From Candidatus Latescibacterota bacterium (GTDB lineage Bacteria > Latescibacterota > MVCY01 > DTYK01), in assembly GCA_012961925.1 (NCBI GenBank), contig DTYK01000115.1, forward strand, positions 1 to 8,651: a stretch of 8,651 nt of DNA, in the 5' to 3' direction. The translations under genes were made by a program, and so were the position numbers. Of this stretch, positions 1 to 5,707 are shown one piece after another. Position 1 is the first letter of the stretch. Every line of letters starts with the position of its first letter. Below the pieces are notes generated by a model that was given only the letters and a program-made list of their open reading frames with translations, did no database searches and had not been told where the DNA came from.

Positions 1-303
1 GAATGGGAGACCTCCCTGATGCTTTATCTGGGGGAACCGGTGGATATGTCTCAGGCCACCAAAGAGGACATCATGCGCTACTGGTCGGATTTCGTGGCGG
101 GCGACAACTTCACCGGACCTCAAAAGGTCTTCTGGTCCACCTGGGGACTCCAGAAGAGTACAACCGGCATCTACGGTGATCCCACAGTGGCGACGGCAGA
201 AACCGGCAAAGCTATCATGGAGACCATCGTGAAGGAAGGTGTCGCCTTTGCAAAGGAATACTGGTCAGCCCCTGAGGGAGACGGGAATGCTACTGGGCAT
301 TGA
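1..303 (+). CDS. Creatininase family protein, 3' end only (partial)
   Basis: The reading frame is open from the first base and ends at a TGA at 301-303, giving the last 100 residues of a longer protein. The visible part begins EWETSLMLYL, then has a PVDMSQA segment, and later GDPTVATAETGKAIMETIV. These match the C-terminal part of creatininase-family amidohydrolases, where an (H)AGExETS motif leads into a 'LRPELVDMS'-like stretch and a 'G.P..AT.E.G' helix start. This assignment is from memory of the family, not from a search. The family hydrolyses cyclic or linear amides and related ring compounds at a two-metal site; most metal ligands would lie upstream of the window. Members include creatininase, FAPy deformylases, the mycofactocin protease MftE and, as I recall, a hydrolase of inositol breakdown in Thermotoga. 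The 3' end overlaps the kinase start by 17 bases, so it probably belongs to this operon. The substrate cannot be told. Confidence 0.78.
   Translation, partial: EWETSLMLYLGEPVDMSQATKEDIMRYWSDFVAGDNFTGPQKVFWSTWGLQKSTTGIYGDPTVATAETGKAIMETIVKEGVAFAKEYWSAPEGDGNATGH
274..280 (+). promoter_or_regulatory. Ribosome binding site that decides the kinase 1 start
   Basis: GAGGGAG lies 6 bases before the ATG at 287, inside the end of the creatininase gene. It supports the 287 start over the upstream in-frame ATG at 239 and fits coupled translation of the two overlapping genes. Confidence 0.6.
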
Positions 304-1762
304 CCTGGGAACCACAGGCTGCAAGGCCGCAGTCTATTCGGTCACAGGGGAGCTTTTAGGGGAAAACTACCTGGAGTGTCCCCTGGTCAAGCCCTCGCCG
401 GGGGTGGTGGAACAGGATGCAGCCCTGTGGTGGGACCTGACGCGGGAGGCCATCCGTCAGGCGCTTTGTGCCGCCAATGTGGACGGACATACCGTGAGGG
501 CCCTCAGCGTCAGCTCTCAGGGCATCTCCTTTGTGCCCGTTGATGAAAGCGGCAGACCGTTGAGCAATGCCATAAGTTGGCTGGATACACGGGCTATGGC
601 CGAGGTGGGGACGATCCTAAATCGCTACTCCGAAGCCGACCTGTTTGCCCTCACCGGCAAGCGGGCCAGTCCGGTCTACCTGCTGCCCAAGCTCCTCTGG
701 CTGCGCTGCCATCGGCCGGAAATATACAATAGAGCGAGCAAGTTCCTGATGGCCCATGATTATCTGCTCTGCCAATTGACCGGCCGGTTCGTCACCGACC
801 CCTCCATGGCGGGTGGCACGCTTATCTATGATATCCGTGGTTTAGAGTGGAACCGGGGGTTGCTTGCGGCCTTCCAGATACCGGAGGAGCGGCTGCCGGA
901 GGTGAGATGGGCCGGTACATCCCTGGGACAGATCAGGCCGGAGGTCGCCCGAGAACTGGGCCTAAGCGAGGCGGTTATGGTGGTTGTGGGAGGGCAGGAT
1001 CAGAAGTGCGCAGCCTTGGGCGCAGGCATCCGGCCTGGTGCGGCGACGGTCTCCTTGGGCACAGCCACAGCCATCACCTGCGTGACAGACCATCCAGTTC
1101 TCGATCCCCATCGCTGCATCCCGGTCTTCCCTTTTGTGCGGCGGGAAAAGTGGGCATTGGAGGGAGTGGTGGGCACCTCGGGTGCAGCCCTGAAGTGGCT
1201 TCTCCAGACCTTCTTCCCGGGCCAGAGCTACCGGAAGCTGGACGAACTGGCAGCCGGATCGCCTCCTGGATCTAATGGAGTTCGTTTCTATCCCCACCTC
1301 ATGGGGGCTACCAGTCCCCACTGGCGAGCCGACGTCTGGGGGGCCTTCCTCGGCCTCACCCTGGCGGTGGGCTCGGGCGATATGGTGCGCAGCCTTTTGG
1401 AGGGGGTGGCCTTCCAGATCAGAACCAACCTTCAGGTGATAGAGGGGATGGGGATTTCTGTTGAGGAGCTTATCCTCTTCGGTGGTGGTTCTCGAAGCCC
1501 CCTGTGGCCGCAGATCATAAGCGACGTCACCGGAAAGTCTGTGGTAGTGCCCCCGACCGTGGATATGGCCACCTGGGGGGCCTGTATCTTAGCCGGCCAC
1601 GGGGTAGGGGCCCTCACCGATGGCGACCGTGAGCTGCTGACAGCCAGAGGTGGACGGTCCCACTTCTATCCCCAGCCTGAAGCAGTGAAGCGTTATGAAG
1701 AGGTTTACCATCAGTATATTAAACAGGAAGAGAAGCTGATGATGGAAAATGGCAGCCGGTGA
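287..1762 (+). CDS. FGGY-family carbohydrate kinase, xylulokinase-like (kinase 1)
   Basis: This 491-residue protein has the usual length for FGGY sugar kinases, which transfer the ATP gamma-phosphate to a sugar or polyol hydroxyl in the cytoplasm. The N-terminal phosphate-binding motif GIDLGTTGCKAAVYS is at residues 4-18, VSSQG at 75-79 and SWLDTR at 97-102. The first FGGY signature lies near YLLPKLLWL (131-139). The catalytic base is expected at Asp238 in GGQDQ. The second signature runs about 352-372, and the C-terminal ATP site has GGGSRSPLW at 399-407. I chose the ATG at 287 because the protein then begins as the family does and GAGGGAG sits 6 bases upstream; an in-frame ATG at 239 would add 16 residues inside the creatininase gene. 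Overall it looks most like xylulokinases, but FGGY specificity is hard to read from sequence, so L-xylulose, ribulose, fuculose, erythritol or other substrates are possible. Confidence 0.93.
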   Translation: MLLGIDLGTTGCKAAVYSVTGELLGENYLECPLVKPSPGVVEQDAALWWDLTREAIRQALCAANVDGHTVRALSVSSQGISFVPVDESGRPLSNAISWLDTRAMAEVGTILNRYSEADLFALTGKRASPVYLLPKLLWLRCHRPEIYNRASKFLMAHDYLLCQLTGRFVTDPSMAGGTLIYDIRGLEWNRGLLAAFQIPEERLPEVRWAGTSLGQIRPEVARELGLSEAVMVVVGGQDQKCAALGAGIRPGAATVSLGTATAITCVTDHPVLDPHRCIPVFPFVRREKWALEGVVGTSGAALKWLLQTFFPGQSYRKLDELAAGSPPGSNGVRFYPHLMGATSPHWRADVWGAFLGLTLAVGSGDMVRSLLEGVAFQIRTNLQVIEGMGISVEELILFGGGSRSPLWPQIISDVTGKSVVVPPTVDMATWGACILAGHGVGALTDGDRELLTARGGRSHFYPQPEAVKRYEEVYHQYIKQEEKLMMENGSR

Positions 1763-2177
1763 TTTTTACTTCGCCATAAACGCCACCTTCCGGTTCATCT
1801 ATGGTAGATGGGGTGAAGAGGCGTTGATCGACTACTGGCGGGCGCTGGGGCGGGAATATTATGCTGAGCTGTCCCGACGATTCTGCAAGGGCGGGCTGGA
1901 GGAGGTCGAGCAATACTGGAAAGACTACTTCAAACTCGAACCGGGAGGGGTTGTTAAGATCACTCGCACCGATCGCGCCGTGGTGATAGAGGTACAGGAT
2001 TGTCCGGCTATCCGGTGGCTAAAAGGGGCAGGACGCAAGGTCATGCCCTCTTACTGCCGACATTGCTTCCACGTGTCTTCGGCCATTGCGGAGGAGGCGA
2101 ACCTCGTCTTCGAACTTGAAGACGGCGACGGTACCTGCCGCCAGACCTTCCGTTCCCGGGAGGGGAAAGCATGTTAG
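1749..2177 (+). CDS. Small Cys-rich protein, possibly L-2-amino-thiazoline-4-carboxylate hydrolase-like (paralog A)
   Basis: This 142-residue soluble protein has no signal peptide or membrane segment. The N-terminal half is helical and rich in aromatic residues (RFIYGRWGEEALIDYW, then GGLEEVEQYW), followed by Cys-Pro at 85-86 and a YCRHC cluster at 102-106, with another cysteine in GTCRQ at 130. The layout (WGEEAL helix, CP, then a cysteine pair) recalls the L-2-amino-thiazoline-4-carboxylic acid hydrolase-like family, from memory and only tentatively. The cysteines and histidine could bind a metal or be catalytic. The ATG overlaps the end of the kinase gene by 14 bases, and no strong ribosome site precedes it, which suggests coupling to kinase translation. 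The next gene is a diverged copy, and the two may form a heterodimer. The function is not known. Confidence 0.82.
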   Translation: MAAGDFYFAINATFRFIYGRWGEEALIDYWRALGREYYAELSRRFCKGGLEEVEQYWKDYFKLEPGGVVKITRTDRAVVIEVQDCPAIRWLKGAGRKVMPSYCRHCFHVSSAIAEEANLVFELEDGDGTCRQTFRSREGKAC

Positions 2178-2776
2178 GAGTACAGGATTTCATCGGTTAT
2201 TACGATTGGACGTTTGAATATCTGCGGCGAAAGTACGGCGAGAAGGCGCTAAGTGCATACTGGGAGGAGGCTATCGCCTTCGATTCGCAACATCATGCCT
2301 ATGAGCTGGTCAAGAACAAAGGTTTTGAGGGGATGGCCGAATACTGGGGCCACACGCTGAATGCAGAAGAGGCAGGATACACCATCAACAAGACCCGGGA
2401 TTTCTTCAGGATAGACATGTTTGATTGCCCATCTGTGAGGTTCTTGGTGAGGCGAGGCCCTTCCCCAGGTTCGGAATCTGCGAAAGGACCATCCAAGGAC
2501 CTCCTGATCAAACATAGTCAGGGATACTATCACGACTACTGCGAGCACTGCATGGGATGGGTTAAACCCATCATGACCAGGACGGGCTTCATGGTGGATC
2601 ACGAGCATAACCATCAGGGACAGTGCTGGTGGGAGATGCACAGGGCAGGAGCCGGTTCTCGGCGGAAGTCCGAGCCGCCCTTGCGCGGTCCTCAGGACGT
2701 GAGGAAGCTGAAGGCCTGGCGGCGAGGAGAACACCATCTCTATCTCAGCAGCCTACGGGTCACGGAGATGGACTGA
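2171..2776 (+). CDS. Small Cys/His-rich protein, diverged paralog of the preceding gene (paralog B)
   Basis: This 201-residue protein aligns with its upstream neighbour over its first 155 or so residues. KYGEKALSAYW (21-31) matches WGEEALIDYW, GFEGMAEYW (51-59) matches GGLEEVEQYW, CPSVRFL (86-92) matches CPAIRWL, and YCEHC (123-127) matches YCRHC. GQC at 150-152 matches GTC. It differs by an insertion of roughly 17 residues between the CP and YCxHC motifs, an added HEHN at 144-147, and a basic C-terminal tail of about 45 residues with no counterpart. Like its neighbour it may belong to the L-2-amino-thiazoline-4-carboxylate hydrolase-like group, but this is tentative. The start overlaps the previous stop by 7 bases, and GGGAGGGG at 2158-2165 is a good ribosome site 5 bases upstream. 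A gap of 132 bases follows, so this may end the overlapping left unit. Confidence 0.82.
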   Translation: MLGVQDFIGYYDWTFEYLRRKYGEKALSAYWEEAIAFDSQHHAYELVKNKGFEGMAEYWGHTLNAEEAGYTINKTRDFFRIDMFDCPSVRFLVRRGPSPGSESAKGPSKDLLIKHSQGYYHDYCEHCMGWVKPIMTRTGFMVDHEHNHQGQCWWEMHRAGAGSRRKSEPPLRGPQDVRKLKAWRRGEHHLYLSSLRVTEMD

Positions 2777-2806
2777 TTTTATACCTCAGGCAATAAAGAC
2801 ATGGGA

Positions 2807-2822
2807 GCGGTCTCCAGACCGC
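2807..2822. repeat. Perfect 16-base palindrome between genes
   Basis: GCGGTCT, two C residues, then AGACCGC form a perfect inverted repeat; as RNA it could fold as a 6-bp stem with a TCCA tetraloop. It lies 30 bases after the stop of paralog B. No T-run follows, so it is not a classic intrinsic terminator. It may be an operator, an mRNA-stabilising hairpin or a copy of a dispersed palindromic repeat. Confidence 0.6.
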
Positions 2823-2875
2823 GGCCGGGCAAGAATTTACAACATCATAGCCGGGAGAGGGTTGGGGGCGTATAA

Positions 2876-2891
2876 ACCGCCGCCCTGCGGT
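2876..2891. repeat. Short inverted repeat before the NagA-like gene
   Basis: ACCGC (2876-2880) and GCGGT (2887-2891) flank a six-base loop and end 4 bases before the ribosome site of the next gene. A hairpin here could influence translation start, but a 5-bp stem can also arise by chance. TATAAA at 2871 and TATAAG at 2891 resemble -10 boxes, but no well-spaced -35 box was seen. Confidence 0.3.
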
Positions 2892-2895
2892 ATAA

Positions 2896-2901
2896 GAGGA
2901 G
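2896..2901 (+). promoter_or_regulatory. Ribosome binding site of the NagA-like gene
   Basis: GAGGAG lies 7 bases before the ATG at 2909. A TTG at 2903 is in frame and would add two residues, but it sits only one base after this site, so the ATG at 2909 is preferred. Confidence 0.7.
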
Positions 2902-2908
2902 ATTGGCA

Positions 2909-4081
2909 ATGGACATCGTTCTCCAAAATGGCATTGTGCTGGTGGACGATGAGCTCAAGGAGGGGATGGACGTACAGATCGCCGCCGGGCGTATCCTCCG
3001 GATCGTGCCTGGCGTTCGAGGAACTCCCTCAGCTCAGAAAGTAATAGATGTGAGCAACCGCTATGTCCTTCCGGGCTTCATAGACCTCCACGCCCATGGT
3101 ATAGGGGATGTACTCGCTGAAGGGGGTGATATGGTGCGGTTTGCCGAGATCGAAGCCTCTTTCGGCGTGACCGCCTGTCTTCCGACGTTTTTCTCCTCCC
3201 CTGAAAGGACTATCACCAATCTGAAGCGAGCGCTGGGGAAAACGGATGGCCTGAAGAAGTGTCCCTCGGTTCTGGGCTTCAGGCTGGAGGCCCCTTACAT
3301 CTCCAAGACTGGGGCAGGACACCCTGAGCATCTGGCTCCCATTAGTCCGGAGACAACTCGTGCGCTTTACGAAGCCTCACAGGGAAAGATTAGAATCTGG
3401 GATGTCTCCCCGGAGAAGGAGAACGCAATAGAGTTCATCAAATTTGCGACCGGCAAGGGGATCGTGACCTCACTGGCCCACACCTCGGCCACTGTAGAAG
3501 AGGTCAAAAGGGCCATCGAGGCCGGGTTAAGTCTTGTTACCCATCTCTATGACACCTTTGATCCACCCATCGAGACAGATCCCGGCGTCTATCCAGCAGG
3601 GCTTACAGACTATATTCAGATCGAGGACAGGCTCACTGTGGAGATTGTAGCGGACGGTGTTCATGTACACCCCCATCTGCTCGAGAAGACCCTGCGTTGT
3701 AAGGGATTGGACCGAGTCATATTCATCACCGATAGTCAGTTGGGAGCCGGGTATCCGACGGGCATCCATACACTTCCCAGCGGGGAGAGGGTAGAGATCA
3801 CTCCAGATCGAGGGGCAAGGAGGCTTTCCAATGGTGAGCTCTTCGGCAGTGCTATTACCCAGCTTCAATCCTTTCGCAACGCCATCAATCTGTTCGGCAG
3901 GGCTATCCCAGAAGCCTCCCGGCTTTGTTCCCGAAACCCGGCAAAGGTCCTTGGTCTGAGTGGGAAAGGTTACCTGGGCGAGGGTATGGACGCCGATATC
4001 GTCGTGCTGGACAAGGAGCTCAATGTGAGATATACCCTCATTGGTGGGCGGATCGTTTACAGAGAAAAGGGTGGCGGATAA
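2909..4081 (+). CDS. nagA: NagA-like N-acetylglucosamine-6-phosphate deacetylase (amidohydrolase superfamily)
   Basis: The 390-residue cytoplasmic protein has the length and motif order of NagA, which removes acetate from N-acetyl-amino-sugar 6-phosphates. Residues 1-50 are the small beta domain, and the metal-dependent TIM barrel starts at PGFIDLHAHG (55-64). Visible ligands and catalytic residues are His61 and His63, Glu127 in FRLEAP, His191 in LAHTSA, His212 in THLYD, and Asp275 in ITDSQ. ADGVHVHP (248-255) and LFGSAITQ (311-318) are also family hallmarks. Departures from common NagA are LEAP instead of LEGP and AHT instead of GHS, which may mean a changed substrate. With both HxH histidines present, a two-metal centre is possible. 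No NagB deaminase lies in the window. The gene is 132 bases after paralog B, so it may share the operon or have its own promoter. The family call is strong; N-acetylglucosamine-6-phosphate as substrate is unproven. Confidence 0.9.
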   Translation: MDIVLQNGIVLVDDELKEGMDVQIAAGRILRIVPGVRGTPSAQKVIDVSNRYVLPGFIDLHAHGIGDVLAEGGDMVRFAEIEASFGVTACLPTFFSSPERTITNLKRALGKTDGLKKCPSVLGFRLEAPYISKTGAGHPEHLAPISPETTRALYEASQGKIRIWDVSPEKENAIEFIKFATGKGIVTSLAHTSATVEEVKRAIEAGLSLVTHLYDTFDPPIETDPGVYPAGLTDYIQIEDRLTVEIVADGVHVHPHLLEKTLRCKGLDRVIFITDSQLGAGYPTGIHTLPSGERVEITPDRGARRLSNGELFGSAITQLQSFRNAINLFGRAIPEASRLCSRNPAKVLGLSGKGYLGEGMDADIVVLDKELNVRYTLIGGRIVYREKGGG

Positions 4082-4092
4082 ACCATCGTCCG

Positions 4093-4122
4093 AAAAAATG
4101 TGAACCGTCCCCAATTTTTTTT
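4093..4122. repeat. A/T-flanked, repeat-like motif between genes
   Basis: A run of six A (4093-4098) and a run of eight T (4115-4122) flank a GC-richer core reading TGTGAACCGTCCCC (4099-4112). AAAAAAT and ATTTTTT form a 7-base inverted repeat around the core. I recall similar 'GTGAACCGTCCCC' strings scattered in many bacterial genomes, so this may be a dispersed repeat. That is memory, not a search result. It starts 11 bases after the NagA-like stop codon. Confidence 0.45.
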
Positions 4123-4133
4123 GTGCTGTATGA

Positions 4134-4193
4134 GCGAGCTTCTGCTCGCGATAATCGAGCCCGAAAGGGCTCTCCCCCAGGAAGGCCTCTGGG
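4134..4193 (+). other. Cluster of two perfect tetraloop hairpins and a weaker third, upstream of the isomerase gene
   Basis: GCGAGC-TTCT-GCTCGC (4134-4149) and GAGCCC-GAAA-GGGCTC (4157-4172) are perfect 6-bp stems with four-base loops; the second has a GNRA loop. A third, weaker stem pairs CCCAG (4176-4180) with CTGGG (4189-4193). Together they fill most of the space between the NagA-like stop and the isomerase ribosome site. They may be a structured mRNA leader, an RNA processing or stability element, or part of a dispersed palindromic repeat. No known riboswitch class was recognised. Confidence 0.55.
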
Positions 4194-4215
4194 CAAGCAA
4201 AGAAAAGGAAGGAAA

Positions 4216-4223
4216 GAGGAGGG
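4216..4223 (+). promoter_or_regulatory. Ribosome binding site of the isomerase-like gene
   Basis: GAGGAGGG ends 3 bases before the ATG at 4227, a close but workable spacing. It supports this start; there is no better in-frame start nearby. Confidence 0.65.
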
Positions 4224-4226
4224 ATA

Positions 4227-5645
4227 ATGAAGAAGCGCAATCCAAAGATCGGGTTCATGGTGGCCACAAGCCACAACGAATACATCGACGACACCGGCAC
4301 CCCCTTTCCGGTCATGGGGATGGCAGAGAACACCCTGCGAAAATTGGAGGGACTCGGCTGCGAGGTCGTACTGTACAAGGGGAAGCGCATTGTTGACGGC
4401 GAGGTTACCGGCATCCAGGTCCCAAACTACAATGCCGATGTGGTGATAGACACCCGGGAGAAGGTCATGGGGGTGGCCGAGCTCTTCCGCAGGGAGGATG
4501 TGGACTGCGTGGTGATGTTCATCCCTACGTTCTTGTGGGCCAACCTCTATATGCAGATGGTGAAGATCATGAACAAACCCCTTCTGCTCTGGGCTGGTGA
4601 CAGAATAGAAGGCTGCGAGGCCATCGGGCTCTGGGCCATGCGCGGAGCTCTGGATACCATCGGGTTCAGACCCTTCAAGTGCCTCTATGGTGTGCCTGAG
4701 GACGAAAAGGTTCTGCGGGAGGCCTTTAACTTCATCGAGGCCTGTCGGGTGAAGCAACAGCTCCGCCGTAGCCTCTTCGGCCAGTTCGGAAGTATGCCTA
4801 TGGGGATGCTGGCCGGGGTGATGGACGACGCCGACTGGATCAACATCTTCGGGGTGACCGCCGAGCATCTGGAGTCCCAATCCCTTCTCCGGCTGGTGGA
4901 TAAATACAACGAGAAGCAACTTGGGGAAGTCTACCAGCGCATTGTTGAGAGGACAGGGGCCTCTTATCCTCTGAAGGGACCCATGGAGAAGAACATCCGC
5001 ATCTATCTGGCCATGCGGGAGATGATAGAGGATTATGGCTTGGACTTCGCTGGACTCAAGTGCACCTTCGAGCTTTCCAACCACTATTGTGCTCCCTGCA
5101 TCAGCCAGAGTCTTCTTCTGAGCGATGGGTTCGTCTCCGCCTGCACCTCAGAGCCCATGGGTGCCATGACCATGTACATCATGAAGCTCTTCTCCGACGC
5201 CCCGGTGTATCAGGGGGATGCCGAGCAGGTACAGAGGGATACCGGGATCGTGCGTATGGCCTCCTGCGGTGCCATGGACTTCAACGCAATATCGGGGAAG
5301 GCTGGCGACGCCATTGTCGATGCCCCCCACCTTGAGGGCGAGGCCAACTCCATCTGGATGAACACCCAAGGCAAGCCGGGAAGGATCACCTTCGCCAGAC
5401 TCACTAAAGTAGGGGATCACTACGTGATGCAGATCGCCAGAGGGGAGGCCTTTCTTTCGCCTGAGGACTATCGCCCTGCATTGGGCTTTCCCACCGTCAA
5501 CTGGGCCACCATCAGACTGGAGGGCGATCCGGAGCGATTTATTGAAAACCTGCGCAGTCAGTACATCCACCTGACCTGGGACGACATTGCTGAGGAACTT
5601 GTCGAGCTCTGCGGGCTCATAGGTATAGAACCGATCCTCTGCTGA
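4227..5645 (+). CDS. L-fucose/L-arabinose isomerase-like protein
   Basis: The 472-residue protein resembles the L-fucose/L-arabinose isomerase superfamily, manganese enzymes that interconvert aldoses and ketoses in the cytoplasm. The N-terminal half has alternating beta-alpha units with hydrophobic strands such as VDCVVMFIPTFLW (92-104) and PLLLWAGD (118-125). The C-terminal half has KCTFELSN (278-285), then ACTSEPMGAMTMY (305-317), which matches the family's 'ACE.D..GALTM' region, and a late histidine in YIHLTWDD (446-453). Glu282, Glu309 and His448 are the likely metal ligands by analogy with FucI (Glu, Asp, His). The 'HCG' typical of relatives reads SCG here (346-348), so the specificity or even the reaction may differ. 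The family also includes uncharacterised sugar isomerases, and fucose itself is not implied. A sugar kinase two genes downstream fits the isomerase-kinase logic of pentose or deoxysugar pathways. Confidence 0.85.
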   Translation: MKKRNPKIGFMVATSHNEYIDDTGTPFPVMGMAENTLRKLEGLGCEVVLYKGKRIVDGEVTGIQVPNYNADVVIDTREKVMGVAELFRREDVDCVVMFIPTFLWANLYMQMVKIMNKPLLLWAGDRIEGCEAIGLWAMRGALDTIGFRPFKCLYGVPEDEKVLREAFNFIEACRVKQQLRRSLFGQFGSMPMGMLAGVMDDADWINIFGVTAEHLESQSLLRLVDKYNEKQLGEVYQRIVERTGASYPLKGPMEKNIRIYLAMREMIEDYGLDFAGLKCTFELSNHYCAPCISQSLLLSDGFVSACTSEPMGAMTMYIMKLFSDAPVYQGDAEQVQRDTGIVRMASCGAMDFNAISGKAGDAIVDAPHLEGEANSIWMNTQGKPGRITFARLTKVGDHYVMQIARGEAFLSPEDYRPALGFPTVNWATIRLEGDPERFIENLRSQYIHLTWDDIAEELVELCGLIGIEPILC

Positions 5646-5695
5646 TCCCGATTTTCCGCTCAACAAATAAAGAATCAACGATTAACAAATCTGCC

Positions 5696-5705
5696 TAAGG
5701 AGGTG
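5696..5705 (+). promoter_or_regulatory. Near-consensus ribosome binding site of the aminotransferase gene
   Basis: TAAGGAGGTG is an almost complete match to the 16S rRNA 3' end. It ends 2 bases before the ATG at 5708, with the AGGAGG core ending 4 bases before it. It is the strongest ribosome site in the window and suggests high translation of this gene. The 62-base gap before the gene shows no clear promoter or terminator. Confidence 0.75.
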
Positions 5706-5707
5706 CC

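Noticed and set aside
239..286. Upstream in-frame start (ATG at 239) for kinase 1
   Set aside because: It would add 16 residues not seen in the family and lies deep in the creatininase gene. The ATG at 287 has a ribosome site and begins at the conserved motif.
2871..2896. TATAAA and TATAAG as promoter -10 boxes for the NagA-like gene
   Set aside because: No -35-like hexamer at a suitable 16-18 base spacing was found, and the second box overlaps the ribosome binding region. Not enough support to call a promoter.
4115..4122. Run of eight T as an intrinsic terminator of the NagA-like gene
   Set aside because: No GC-rich stem immediately precedes the T-run, and the strong hairpins lie after it, so the classic order is not met on the plus strand.
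4100..4396. Plus-strand open frame starting in the gap before the isomerase
   Set aside because: It reads through the palindromic region and then out of frame into the isomerase gene. Its composition is low complexity and it has no ribosome site, so it is probably non-coding.
3527..4414. Minus-strand open frame spanning the structured gap
   Set aside because: It is antisense to the NagA-like gene and the start of the isomerase gene, with no family motif, and runs through the hairpin region. Treated as a chance frame.
4038..5084. Long open frame on the minus strand (348 codons)
   Set aside because: It lies antisense to the isomerase gene, is rich in His, Leu and Pro as expected of a shadow of GC-rich coding sequence, and shows no recognisable motifs. 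The plus-strand gene has clear family motifs and a ribosome site.
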